This document shows positions 1-6,586 of a DNA stretch of 39,769 nucleotides, one piece after another. Made by a program: the position numbers and the translations under genes. Numbering within the stretch: the stretch's first letter is position 1; every line of letters begins with the position of its first letter. Under the pieces are notes generated by a model. It was not told where the DNA came from. It did no database searches and worked only from the letters and a program-made list of their open reading frames with translations. The DNA is taken from positions 1 to 39,769 of the forward strand of contig JAOIUG010000011.1 of assembly GCA_028223395.1 (NCBI GenBank), read 5' to 3'. The DNA comes from Shewanella sp. (GTDB lineage: Bacteria > Pseudomonadota > Gammaproteobacteria > Enterobacterales > Shewanellaceae).

Positions 1-320
1 GCAATGATCATACACTCAACACCGCTGACGCGGCCTATACCTGCGATAACACCTGCGGCGGGTACGACATCTTCATACAGTTCATAAGCGGCAAATTGCG
101 AGATCTCTAAAAACGGCGAGCCTGGATCGAGCAGTTTTTCAACGCGCTGACGCGGTAAGAGTTTGCCGCGAGACAGATGGCGTTCTCGAGCAACGTCACC
201 GCCACCGAGTTCAATCTGCTGCAGTTTAGATTTAAGATCATCAACGATTTCAGCCATATCATCGAACTTGGCTTTGAATTCATCGCTGCGGGCATTAATA
301 CGACTGCTTAGTTGAGTCAC
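1..320 (-). CDS. liuB: Methylcrotonyl-CoA carboxylase carboxyltransferase (beta) subunit, 5' part only, runs off left edge
   Basis: This encodes the first ~106 residues of the carboxyltransferase subunit of biotin-dependent 3-methylcrotonyl-CoA carboxylase (leucine degradation). A GTG start at 320-318 is chosen because AAGGA lies 8 nt upstream. The translation carries the typical N-terminal stretches GGGDVARERHLSRGKLLPRQ and KLLDPGSPFLEIS and ends at VECMIIA at base 1. It lies 113 bp downstream of liuA on the same strand, the normal liuA-liuB order. The rest of the gene is not visible to the left. The missing C-terminal part appears instead on the plus strand from about 7687. The two parts together would give about 535 residues, the usual family length, with only ~15-16 codons unseen. 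So the break lies within about 50 bp of this edge if the two pieces were once one gene. Confidence 0.9.
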   Translation of the reverse strand, partial: MTQLSSRINARSDEFKAKFDDMAEIVDDLKSKLQQIELGGGDVARERHLSRGKLLPRQRVEKLLDPGSPFLEISQFAAYELYEDVVPAAGVIAGIGRVSGVECMII

Positions 321-433
321 AATTTCAATCCTTTTGAAGCGGAATAGAGGGCGGCGTTAAGGCTGTCTCCTCTGTCCAAATTTGGGCGCTAAAGGCTCGC
401 TAATCGAGCCTTGTTATGATGATGTACTTTGGC

Positions 434-1603
434 TTACTTTGATTCGTTAAACAGCTCTCGGCCAATCAACATACGGCGAATTTCAGAGGTGCCAGCGCCA
501 ATTTCATACAGTTTGGCATCCCGTAACAAGCGGCCTGTAGCGTACTCATTGACGTAACCATTACCGCCGAGAAGTTGAATTGCATCCAGTGCCATCTTAG
601 TCGCAAGCTCTGCTGAGTATAAAATGGCACCTGCGGCATCTTTACGCGTAGTTTCACCACGGTCACAAGACTTGGCAACGTTGTAGATGTACGACTTAGC
701 GGCGTTCATGCCTGTGTACATATCGGCAAGTTTGCCCTGTACGAGTTGGAATTGACCGATAGACTGACCAAATTGCTCACGTTCATGAATATAAGGCACC
801 ACGATATCCATACACGCTGTCATGATCCCAAGTGGGCCACCAGACAGAACAACACGCTCGTAATCAAGGCCACTCATTAATACTTTAGCGCCATTGTTGA
901 GGCCACCAAGGATGTTTTCTTCTGGCACTTCACATGCATCAAAAACCAGCTCACAGGTGTTTGAACCGCGCATGCCCAGTTTGTCTAGCTTCTGCGCTTG
1001 AGTGAAACCTTTAAAACCCCGCTCAACGATAAATGCGGTAATACCATGAGCGCCTTTATCAAGATCCGTTTTCGCGTAGACGACATAAGTATGCGCATCT
1101 GGCCCGTTGGTGATCCACATCTTATTGCCGTTAAGAATGTATCTATCGCCCTCTTTGCGGGCATGCAGTTTCATTGACACAACATCAGAACCAGCATTGG
1201 GCTCACTCATTGCTAACGCACCAATATGCTCACCGGTAATGAGCTTGGGTAGGTATTTGGCTTTTTGCTCACTATTACCATTGCGGTTGATTTGGTTAAC
1301 ACACAGGTTTGAGTGAGCGCCGTAACTTAAACCGATAGAGGCGGATGCGCGTGAAATCTCTTCCATAGCAACAACGTGGGCAAGGTAACCCATGCCTGCA
1401 CCGCCGTACTCTTCTGATACGGTGACGCCCAATAAGCCCATGTCGCCCAATACTGGCCAAAGCGCATTAGGAAAGGCGTTATCAAGATCGGTTTTTGCCG
1501 CAATAGGGGCAATTTCATTGGCCGCGAAACCTTGTACGGCATCGCGGAGCATGTCGACATCTTCGCCAAGGCCGAAGTTTAGAGATGAATAGAGTTGAGT
1601 CAT
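434..1603 (-). CDS. liuA: Isovaleryl-CoA dehydrogenase
   Basis: FAD-dependent acyl-CoA dehydrogenase that oxidises isovaleryl-CoA to 3-methylcrotonyl-CoA in leucine catabolism and passes electrons to ETF. The product is 389 residues from ATG 1603 (AGGA about 8 nt upstream); a longer frame begins six codons earlier at 1621 but has no better ribosome site. Visible family features are [17 protein letters not shown] and [18 protein letters not shown] in the middle domain, [15 protein letters not shown] with the expected catalytic Glu (about residue 249, the position used by isovaleryl- and long-chain enzymes), and the C-terminal [20 protein letters not shown] and [12 protein letters not shown]. 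The Glu in the DYER segment separates it from short/medium-chain dehydrogenases, whose base is near the C-terminus. It sits between liuR and the liuB fragment. Confidence 0.95.
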   Translation of the reverse strand: MTQLYSSLNFGLGEDVDMLRDAVQGFAANEIAPIAAKTDLDNAFPNALWPVLGDMGLLGVTVSEEYGGAGMGYLAHVVAMEEISRASASIGLSYGAHSNLCVNQINRNGNSEQKAKYLPKLITGEHIGALAMSEPNAGSDVVSMKLHARKEGDRYILNGNKMWITNGPDAHTYVVYAKTDLDKGAHGITAFIVERGFKGFTQAQKLDKLGMRGSNTCELVFDACEVPEENILGGLNNGAKVLMSGLDYERVVLSGGPLGIMTACMDIVVPYIHEREQFGQSIGQFQLVQGKLADMYTGMNAAKSYIYNVAKSCDRGETTRKDAAGAILYSAELATKMALDAIQLLGGNGYVNEYATGRLLRDAKLYEIGAGTSEIRRMLIGRELFNESK

Positions 1604-1707
1604 GTGTTTGTATCCTGTCAATTTGTCTATCGATTCGAGCTCACTGATCTGTGTCGTGATACTCGCAGGTTTATTATCTTATTGGTGTTATCAATGACGG
1701 TTACTGA

Positions 1708-2103
1708 CTAGCGGTTATTGGCCAGTGCATCGCGGCATTGCTGCTCTGCGGAATTGAGTTCCATAAGCACGACTTTGATGTCATCCATCTGTTGCTGCAG
1801 GGCGACTTTTTTGTCTTCTACCAAGTCGAGCATGGTGTGCAGTTGTGTGCTGCTGTTTTTATCTGCATCGTAAAGCTCAAATAAACGTCTGGTTTCAGCC
1901 AGTGAAAAGCCTAAGCGTTTACCGCGTAATATGAGCTTGAGCCTGACACGATCTTTGAGGTTGTAGATCCGAGTTTGGCCACGGCGCTGAGGTTTAAGTA
2001 GCCCTTGGTCTTCATAAAAACGAATACTACGGGTTGTGATATCAAACTCTTTTGATAGATCACTAATAGAGTATGTCGTTTGAGGGATCGCGTTGTCTGA
2101 CAT
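1708..2103 (-). CDS. liuR: MerR-family regulator of branched-chain/leucine catabolism
   Basis: 131-residue MerR-type transcription factor. The N-terminal winged helix contains SISDLSKEFDITTRSIRFYE followed by DQGLLKPQRRGQTRIY. The C-terminal part is a coiled coil (LVEDKKVALQQQMDDIKVVL) with no metal-binding cysteines, so a metabolite rather than a metal is the likely effector. It is the first gene of the liuR-liuA-liuB run and is known in gammaproteobacteria as the regulator of liu genes. It lies 104 bp from liuA. A palindrome-like TTTACGTAAAGGTAAA sits about 45 bp upstream of its start and is probably its own operator. In this window the downstream liuCDE block is physically detached from this promoter. 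Confidence 0.92.
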   Translation of the reverse strand: MSDNAIPQTTYSISDLSKEFDITTRSIRFYEDQGLLKPQRRGQTRIYNLKDRVRLKLILRGKRLGFSLAETRRLFELYDADKNSSTQLHTMLDLVEDKKVALQQQMDDIKVVLMELNSAEQQCRDALANNR

Positions 2104-2147
2104 TCATAACACCATATTGATTGACTATGCTTGCAAGATATATGAAG

Positions 2148-2163
2148 TTTACGTAAAGGTAAA
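2148..2163 (-). promoter_or_regulatory. Putative LiuR operator
   Basis: TTTACGTAAAGGTAAA upstream of liuR resembles the TTTACGTnnACGTAAA-type box I associate with LiuR regulons. One half is perfect (TTTACGTAAA) and the other partial (GGTAAA). The assignment rests on position and resemblance only. Confidence 0.5.
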
Positions 2164-2192
2164 GTTTGGTTTGGGTTGTCTCCTAACGTGAT

Positions 2193-2378
2193 ATGTCAAT
2201 AAAGTGTTCCAGTTACACTCACTATCATGCAAAGGCATGGTTGAGCTCCCCACCACAACAAGCCTTGCTCGAATGCTGTTTTATTCATCAGCCAAGTTCA
2301 ATCACAGCTGTTCGGGCTTGGCTCAATAGATCCAATATCGACCAGCGATCTGCTTGTTATATCGAAGGACGTTTCTGA
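2193..2378 (+). CDS. Possible small protein of unknown function
   Basis: A 61-codon frame starting at ATG 2193, divergent from liuR. There is no Shine-Dalgarno sequence before the ATG. The C-terminal half (SSITAVRAWLNRSNIDQRSA) reads like a genuine amphipathic helical protein rather than random translation, which is the only reason it is listed. It could be a remnant of a longer gene. I do not recognise the family. Confidence 0.25.
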   Translation: MSIKCSSYTHYHAKAWLSSPPQQALLECCFIHQPSSITAVRAWLNRSNIDQRSACYIEGRF

Positions 2379-2726
2379 TAACGCCTATTATCACCGTAGC
2401 ACTTTTGTGTTAGCCATTTAGTGCACTTTATGATGTGCACCAAGGTTAAAGATGCAATAGCATTAGGCGTAACAAGGTCCCATTTGCCTAGTCGTGGGCG
2501 TCGATGCTCTTCAATGGTAGCGGTATTGCGCTAAGCTGAATCTAAGCATTTAGCGGGGGCTAGTATTTGGAAATAATGTTGCAGTATCAGTTTTTATGGG
2601 CCATACATGTGATGGGCATAAAAAAATTGAAATTTATTTTTTGGTGCTCAGGTCTATTTAACCAAGCCAACTCATTGACGTGTTGGTCACCTAAATATGA
2701 AAAATCAAGCCTAAAAGGAAAATACT

Positions 2727-3113
2727 ATGAAACGAGTGAATAAGACTGCTTTAACTGCTGCTGTAGGCGCTGTTGTACTTGGAAGTTCATTAGCGACAAC
2801 GGCTGTTCAAGCCAGCCCATTTGGTTTTAGTGAAATGGAAGCGGGTTACCAGCTAGTCGAAGGCGAAGGCAAATGCGGTGAAGGTAAGTGCGGCGGCGAC
2901 AAAAAGAAAGCCAAAGAAGGTAAGTGTGGCGAAGGCAAGTGCGGCGGCGACAAAATGAAAGCCAAAGAAGGTAAGTGTGGCGAAGGCAAGTGCGGCGGCG
3001 ACAAAATGAAAGCCAAAGAAGGTAAGTGTGGCGAAGGCAAGTGCGGCGGCGATAAAAAGAAAGCCAAAGAAGGTAAGTGTGGCGAAGGCAAATGCGGTGG
3101 TCACAAGTCATAA
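2727..3113 (+). CDS. hvfA: EGKCG-repeat RiPP precursor (HvfA/bufferin-type, copper-linked)
   Basis: A 128-residue secreted precursor. Residues 1-29 form a Sec signal peptide (basic start, hydrophobic core with VGAVVLGSSLATTA, cleavage site VQA-SP). The mature part is a low-complexity array of ten EGKCG motifs in five pairs, spaced by GGDKxKAK linkers, so all ten cysteines are in EGKCG context. EGKCG peptides of this type in Haemophilus (HvfA) are modified by an MNIO enzyme to oxazolone/thioamide pairs that bind copper. The genes for such an enzyme and its partner follow directly here, which supports the same role. AAAAGGAAAA precedes the ATG. The product is probably exported and binds copper or another soft metal. 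The metal, the modification and the number of modified sites are inferences from the family. Confidence 0.88.
   Translation: MKRVNKTALTAAVGAVVLGSSLATTAVQASPFGFSEMEAGYQLVEGEGKCGEGKCGGDKKKAKEGKCGEGKCGGDKMKAKEGKCGEGKCGGDKMKAKEGKCGEGKCGGDKKKAKEGKCGEGKCGGHKS
2865..3110 (+). repeat. 51-bp tandem coding repeats in the precursor gene (about 4.8 units)
   Basis: Units begin at 2865, 2916, 2967, 3018 and 3069; each encodes 17 residues with two EGKCG motifs. The last unit is shortened and ends GGHKS. Units 2 to 4 are almost identical at DNA level, differing mainly in an AAA/ATG codon (Lys/Met) in the linker, so copy number could change by slippage or recombination. Confidence 0.95.
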
Positions 3114-3123
3114 CGACGACTGC

Positions 3124-3179
3124 AAGTGGGTTTCAAGCTGCTTAATGCTTAAGTTAGCTCAAGCAGTTTGAAACCACTT
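3124..3179 (+). terminator. Long hairpin between precursor and enzyme genes (attenuator or mRNA-stabilising)
   Basis: Arms 3124-3143 and 3161-3179 are nearly perfectly complementary over about 19 bp (AAGTGGGTTTCAAGCTGCTT against AAGCAGTTTGAAACCACTT). No T-run follows, so it is not a classic terminator. A stem here would let the abundant precursor message be stabilised or partly terminated relative to the enzyme genes. Confidence 0.65.
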
Positions 3180-3353
3180 AAACACGAGTATGATACAAGT
3201 TCTGCGGCATACTTTACCCATCATGACGGTATTTACAATACTGCACTAATGTTTATAGTGCACTCATTGAGATGCTCTTAGCTTTTATACAATTCCATAA
3301 ACAGTGGTGTCTCATCTCTTGGTTATCAATATCAACATTCATTGGCGGGCATT

Positions 3354-4190
3354 ATGAAAAATAAAGGACAAGTGGGTCTTGGACTTAGGCGAGAAATGCT
3401 GGATGAATTTTGCCAAGAAGTCCCCAAAGAGATCAATTTCTTGGAGGTCGCGCCTGAAAACTGGATGACGCTAGGCGGAAAGTTTGGTCGACAGTTTCGT
3501 GCATTGACTGAACAACATGAGTTTTATTGTCATGGATTATCATTGTCAATTGGCAGTCCGGCTCCGCTTGATGTTCAGTTTGTCAAAGAGGTAAAAGCGT
3601 TTCTTGAACTGCATCAAATTAATGTATATTCCGAGCATTTAAGTTATTGCTCCGGCGTTGGACATATGTACGACTTGATGCCCATTCCCTTTACCGGTGA
3701 GGCAGTGCGCCATGTGGCTGCGCGAGTCAAACAAGTTGAAGACATCATTGAGCGACCGCTGATCTTGGAAAATGTTTCGTCTTACGCAGCGCCAGGGGCT
3801 GAAATGTCAGAGCTTGAGTTTACCACCGCTGTATTAGAGGAGGCTAATTGTCAATTGCTCTTGGATGTAAATAACATTTATGTCAATTCGATTAACCATC
3901 AATTTGATGCATTGGCATTTTTAAAAGCGATGCCGACCGATAAAATTGCGTATCTGCATATTGCAGGTCATTACGAAGAAGCGACCGATCTGATGGTCGA
4001 TACACATGGCGCTGATATTATTGAACCAGTATGGCAATTACTGGATGCTTGCCATCACCATCATGGAGTCTTTCCCACCTTATTAGAGCGTGACTTTAAT
4101 ATCCCTGCCACCAATGAACTGTTATTGGAAATTAATCAAATTCATGCTTATCAAAATAGGCATATAACTGATTTAAAAAGGAGTGCTTGA
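3354..4190 (+). CDS. hvfB: MNIO (DUF692) multinuclear iron-dependent RiPP-modifying enzyme
   Basis: 278-residue TIM-barrel enzyme of the DUF692/MNIO family, which oxidatively remodels cysteines in RiPP precursors using a two- or three-iron centre. The start is set at ATG 3354; an in-frame TTG at 3342 is less likely. The expected metal-ligand segments appear in order: HGLSLSIG (His), YSEHLSY (Glu/His), LILENVSSY (Glu), LLLDVNNIYVN (Asp/Asn), YLHIAGH (His), DTHG (Asp/His) and LLERD (Glu). It follows the EGKCG precursor by about 240 bp and overlaps the DUF2063 gene by one base. The likely reaction is conversion of EGKCG cysteines to oxazolone/thioamide-type groups, as shown for HvfB. That exact chemistry is inferred from the matching precursor motif. 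Confidence 0.93.
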   Translation: MKNKGQVGLGLRREMLDEFCQEVPKEINFLEVAPENWMTLGGKFGRQFRALTEQHEFYCHGLSLSIGSPAPLDVQFVKEVKAFLELHQINVYSEHLSYCSGVGHMYDLMPIPFTGEAVRHVAARVKQVEDIIERPLILENVSSYAAPGAEMSELEFTTAVLEEANCQLLLDVNNIYVNSINHQFDALAFLKAMPTDKIAYLHIAGHYEEATDLMVDTHGADIIEPVWQLLDACHHHHGVFPTLLERDFNIPATNELLLEINQIHAYQNRHITDLKRSA

Positions 4191-4954
4191 TGAGTTTTAT
4201 TGAAACCCAACAACGCTTCATGGATTATATTAAAGATCCCACCATGCCACTGCCAGACGGAATTGAAATGCGGCGGATGAAAATTTACCGTGAACTTTTT
4301 TTTAATAATATTGATGGTTTTGTGACTAATGCGTTTCCGGTTTTAAAGAGTTTATATACAGAATCGGCATGGACAGAGCGAGTACAGCAGTTTTTTGTGG
4401 AGCATGATTGCCACACCCCCATTTTTTTAGAGATCGCACAAGAGTTCTTACTTTTTTTACAAACGCAATATACACCAACATCGATAGATCCTCCCTTTAT
4501 GTTGGAGTTAGCGCATTACGAATGGTTAGAACTGGTTGTAGCAGTAGCACAAGATGATCCCCAGCAAAGGCTCATCGATGCAGAAGCAATCGATCCTGAT
4601 GGGCTTAACACGATGTTATTAAGTGTTTCAGCTTGTGCGCAAATTGCACAGTATCGCTATGATGTGCAGCATATTTCACCTGAATACCAACCGACAACGC
4701 CGACAGAAAGTCCGCAATTTTTCTGTATTTACGCTGATCATCATGATGAAGTCAGCTTTCTAGCCCTCAATCCGTTAACAGCACAAGTGTTGGCCTATTT
4801 GTCTCAATTTGAAGGCGTGAGTTATACGGATTTAATTGATTGGCTATTAACGACTTATCCGAATATGGAACCATCAGCATTGACCGATGGTTGCTTCACA
4901 CTGATTGCTCAACTCAGTAGTAAAGGGATCATTCGACAATTTATTGGTAATTAA
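4190..4954 (+). CDS. hvfC: DUF2063 partner protein of the MNIO enzyme
   Basis: 254-residue protein of the DUF2063 family (HvfC/BufC type), the usual partner of MNIO enzymes; it is thought to present the precursor to the catalytic subunit. The N-terminal region carries the family signature around MRRMKIYRELFFNNIDGFV followed by AFPVLKSLY, and later LELAHYEWLEL. The start ATG 4190 overlaps the hvfB stop (TGATG), with AGGAG 8 nt upstream, so the two proteins are translationally coupled. No DoxX-type membrane gene or sigma/anti-sigma pair, sometimes seen in such cassettes, follows. Confidence 0.9.
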   Translation: MSFIETQQRFMDYIKDPTMPLPDGIEMRRMKIYRELFFNNIDGFVTNAFPVLKSLYTESAWTERVQQFFVEHDCHTPIFLEIAQEFLLFLQTQYTPTSIDPPFMLELAHYEWLELVVAVAQDDPQQRLIDAEAIDPDGLNTMLLSVSACAQIAQYRYDVQHISPEYQPTTPTESPQFFCIYADHHDEVSFLALNPLTAQVLAYLSQFEGVSYTDLIDWLLTTYPNMEPSALTDGCFTLIAQLSSKGIIRQFIGN

Positions 4955-4956
4955 GC

Positions 4957-4985
4957 TTTATATCAGTGTGGTGAAACTCTATAAT
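4957..4985 (+). promoter_or_regulatory. Predicted sigma70 promoter for the 39-residue peptide gene
   Basis: TTTATA (4957-4962), a 17-bp spacer and a perfect TATAAT (4980-4985). Transcription would start near 4992, immediately before the FNR box and about 50 nt upstream of the ATG at 5044. Confidence 0.55.
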
Positions 4986-4996
4986 GTCGCAAAAAA

Positions 4997-5010
4997 TTGA
5001 TCCAGATCAA
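4997..5010 (+). promoter_or_regulatory. Perfect FNR/EtrA box
   Basis: TTGATCCAGATCAA matches TTGAT-N4-ATCAA exactly. It is centred about 11 bp downstream of the predicted start of transcription, a position expected for repression rather than activation. The regulated gene is most likely the small ORF at 5044. Confidence 0.7.
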
Positions 5011-5043
5011 TAGTCGTCGCCAATAATTATTGTAGGGAAAGTC

Positions 5044-5163
5044 ATGAGCGAACCATTTAAAGACCCATTTAATATTCTTTATTTTATTGGTTTTATTTTA
5101 GTGATGTTGTTACCGACATTGCCAGCAAGTTTGTCTTGGTTAAAAGTGATGGGGCTGATTTAA
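5044..5163 (+). CDS. 39-residue predicted single-pass membrane peptide
   Basis: Short frame MSEPFKDPFNI... ending LKVMGLI. Residues about 11-29 (ILYFIGFILVMLLPTLPAS) form one hydrophobic helix. An AGGG-type ribosome site lies about 8 nt upstream of the ATG. The gene has its own predicted promoter and FNR box and is followed 30 bp later by a strong terminator, so it is a self-contained transcription unit between the RiPP cassette and ybaN. I do not know its function. The FNR site suggests expression changes with oxygen supply. Confidence 0.7.
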   Translation: MSEPFKDPFNILYFIGFILVMLLPTLPASLSWLKVMGLI

Positions 5164-5192
5164 GCTCTCATAACATTTGACTCAGGTATACT

Positions 5193-5223
5193 AGCCACTC
5201 CTTATGAGTGGCTTTTTGTTTTT
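5193..5223 (+). terminator. Rho-independent terminator after the 39-residue peptide gene
   Basis: Stem AGCCACTC/GAGTGGCT with loop CTTAT followed by TTTTTGTTTTT. Confidence 0.9.
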
Positions 5224-5265
5224 AGAGCGTTTTTATTCCCTGTAGAGTGCTGGAAATGTGGTGAT

Positions 5266-5637
5266 ATGATGTTGAAACGTGGTTTATTTCTATTGGCAGG
5301 TTTATGCAGCCTAGGTTTAGGCATTCTTGGGATTGTGTTGCCTATTTTGCCGACCGTGCCGTTTATTTTATTGGCCGCCTATTGCTTTGCTCGCTCGAGT
5401 AACAGGCTACACCGTTGGTTGATGCAACACCCGTGGTTTGCTGAACCATTAAAAAATTGGCAAGAGAAAAAGGCTATTCGTAAAGACTTAAAGCGCAAAG
5501 CTTATATGGTGAGCAGCCTAAGTTTTATTGTTAGCATCGCCATTGTCCCACTTATTTGGGTGAAAGTGATGCTACTTTGTCTTGGCACAGGATTAATTAT
5601 GTATTTAAGACAGATCCCAGAAATTGATGATGAGTAA
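5266..5637 (+). CDS. ybaN: DUF454 (YbaN-like) inner-membrane protein
   Basis: 123-residue protein of the DUF454/YbaN family, function unknown. The N-terminal LGLGILGIVLPILPTVPFIL segment followed by LLAAYCFARSS is the family hallmark. There are two to three hydrophobic stretches (about 5-22, 23-42 and 84-110) around a basic loop (KKAIRKDLKRK). ATG codons at 5266 and 5269 are both possible starts and neither has a strong ribosome site. It lies 247 bp upstream of apt, the same ybaN-apt-dnaX order as in E. coli. Confidence 0.88.
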   Translation: MMLKRGLFLLAGLCSLGLGILGIVLPILPTVPFILLAAYCFARSSNRLHRWLMQHPWFAEPLKNWQEKKAIRKDLKRKAYMVSSLSFIVSIAIVPLIWVKVMLLCLGTGLIMYLRQIPEIDDE

Positions 5638-5884
5638 TGAAACTGTACTGTTGCATCGTGCTGAATAGCAAAGTTAAATTTAAACACCATTATTCGCTTA
5701 TTTTGATCTAGAACAATGGTGTTCCTGTATTAGAAGAAAATCAGCTAGCACTTCTGGCGATCTATAGTTGCAACTGAGCATAAAGCGGCATAAGCTTTAC
5801 GCCGGTTTTTACACATCGGCCACGTGAACTAGTCAGCAATCGCTAGCATGTTGCCCGCAAACTAAATTAGATAAATAAAGAATT

Positions 5885-6436
5885 ATGGTAATGAATACTG
5901 ACAGCTTGGCACTAATAAAAAACAGCATAAAAACCATCCCTAACTACCCTAAAGAGGGCATTTTATTTAGAGATGTGACTAGCTTATTAGAAGATCCACA
6001 AGCGTATCAACTTACAATTGGCCTTTTGGTTGAACACTATAAAGAACAAGGTTTTACTAAAGTTGTCGGCACCGAAGCCCGTGGTTTTTTATTCGGTGCA
6101 CCGTTGGCATTGGCGCTAGGAATAGGCTTTGTGCCTGTACGCAAGCCAGGTAAATTACCAAGAGAAACCATTGCAGAAAGTTACGAGCTAGAATACGGTC
6201 ATGATGTGTTAGAGCTGCACATTGACGCCATCAATAGCGAAGACAAAGTATTAGTAGTTGATGATCTGCTTGCAACCGGCGGTACGATTGAAGCGACAGT
6301 AAAACTTATCCGCAAACTAGGTGGGCAAGTTAACCACGCAGCATTTGTGATCTCTTTGCCTGATCTTGGTGGTGAGAAACGTTTGGCCGCTATGGATTTA
6401 GAATTGCTTAGCTTATGTGAGTTTGAAGGTGAATAA
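5885..6436 (+). CDS. apt: Adenine phosphoribosyltransferase
   Basis: 183-residue cytosolic purine-salvage enzyme that makes AMP from adenine and PRPP. The PRPP-binding loop [16 protein letters not shown] is intact, as are the N-terminal [20 protein letters not shown] and the [18 protein letters not shown] segment. Two ATGs (5885, 5891) are possible; 5885 gives the MxMNT start typical of relatives. The ribosome site is weak (AAAGAATT). It precedes dnaX by 150 bp, a conserved pairing. Confidence 0.95.
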   Translation: MVMNTDSLALIKNSIKTIPNYPKEGILFRDVTSLLEDPQAYQLTIGLLVEHYKEQGFTKVVGTEARGFLFGAPLALALGIGFVPVRKPGKLPRETIAESYELEYGHDVLELHIDAINSEDKVLVVDDLLATGGTIEATVKLIRKLGGQVNHAAFVISLPDLGGEKRLAAMDLELLSLCEFEGE

Positions 6437-6586
6437 TCAAACGTGTTTGTTTGATTAAGGTGAATTAATCACCGCCAAACCGCTCCTTATACACTGGATA
6501 TGGCATGTCAAACCTTGGCATGCTATTGTTCAAATAAGTTGAGGAGCGTGCTCCCATTACATATTCATGACACGTTGGGGAGTTCC

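Larger units (their letters stand above)
2104..2726. other. 623-bp gap between liuR and the RiPP precursor
   Basis: It holds the liuR promoter region on the left and the promoter of the precursor gene on the right. The only open frame of note is a weak 61-codon candidate at 2193-2378, listed separately. From about 2390 to 2630 I see no coding signal. Just upstream of the precursor, CCAAC and GTTGG form a short inverted repeat (about 2671-2691) that might be an operator. I could not recognise a convincing ECF sigma promoter, although related cassettes are often controlled by ECF factors. Confidence 0.5.

Noticed and set aside
2865-3110. CRISPR-like array
   Set aside because: Regular 51-bp units are contiguous coding repeats without unique spacers, and no cas genes are present.
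2827-3111. Three overlapping minus-strand frames with Leu/Phe/His-rich repeats over the precursor gene
   Set aside because: They are antisense shadows of the 51-bp coding repeats; the plus-strand frame has a signal peptide, ribosome site and partner genes.
5700-5716. TTGATCTAGAACAA near 5703 as a further FNR box
   Set aside because: One half-site is mismatched and it is not positioned near a clear promoter.
6437-6586. SRP RNA (ffs) upstream of dnaX
   Set aside because: The conserved GGAAGGAAGCAG-type core is absent.
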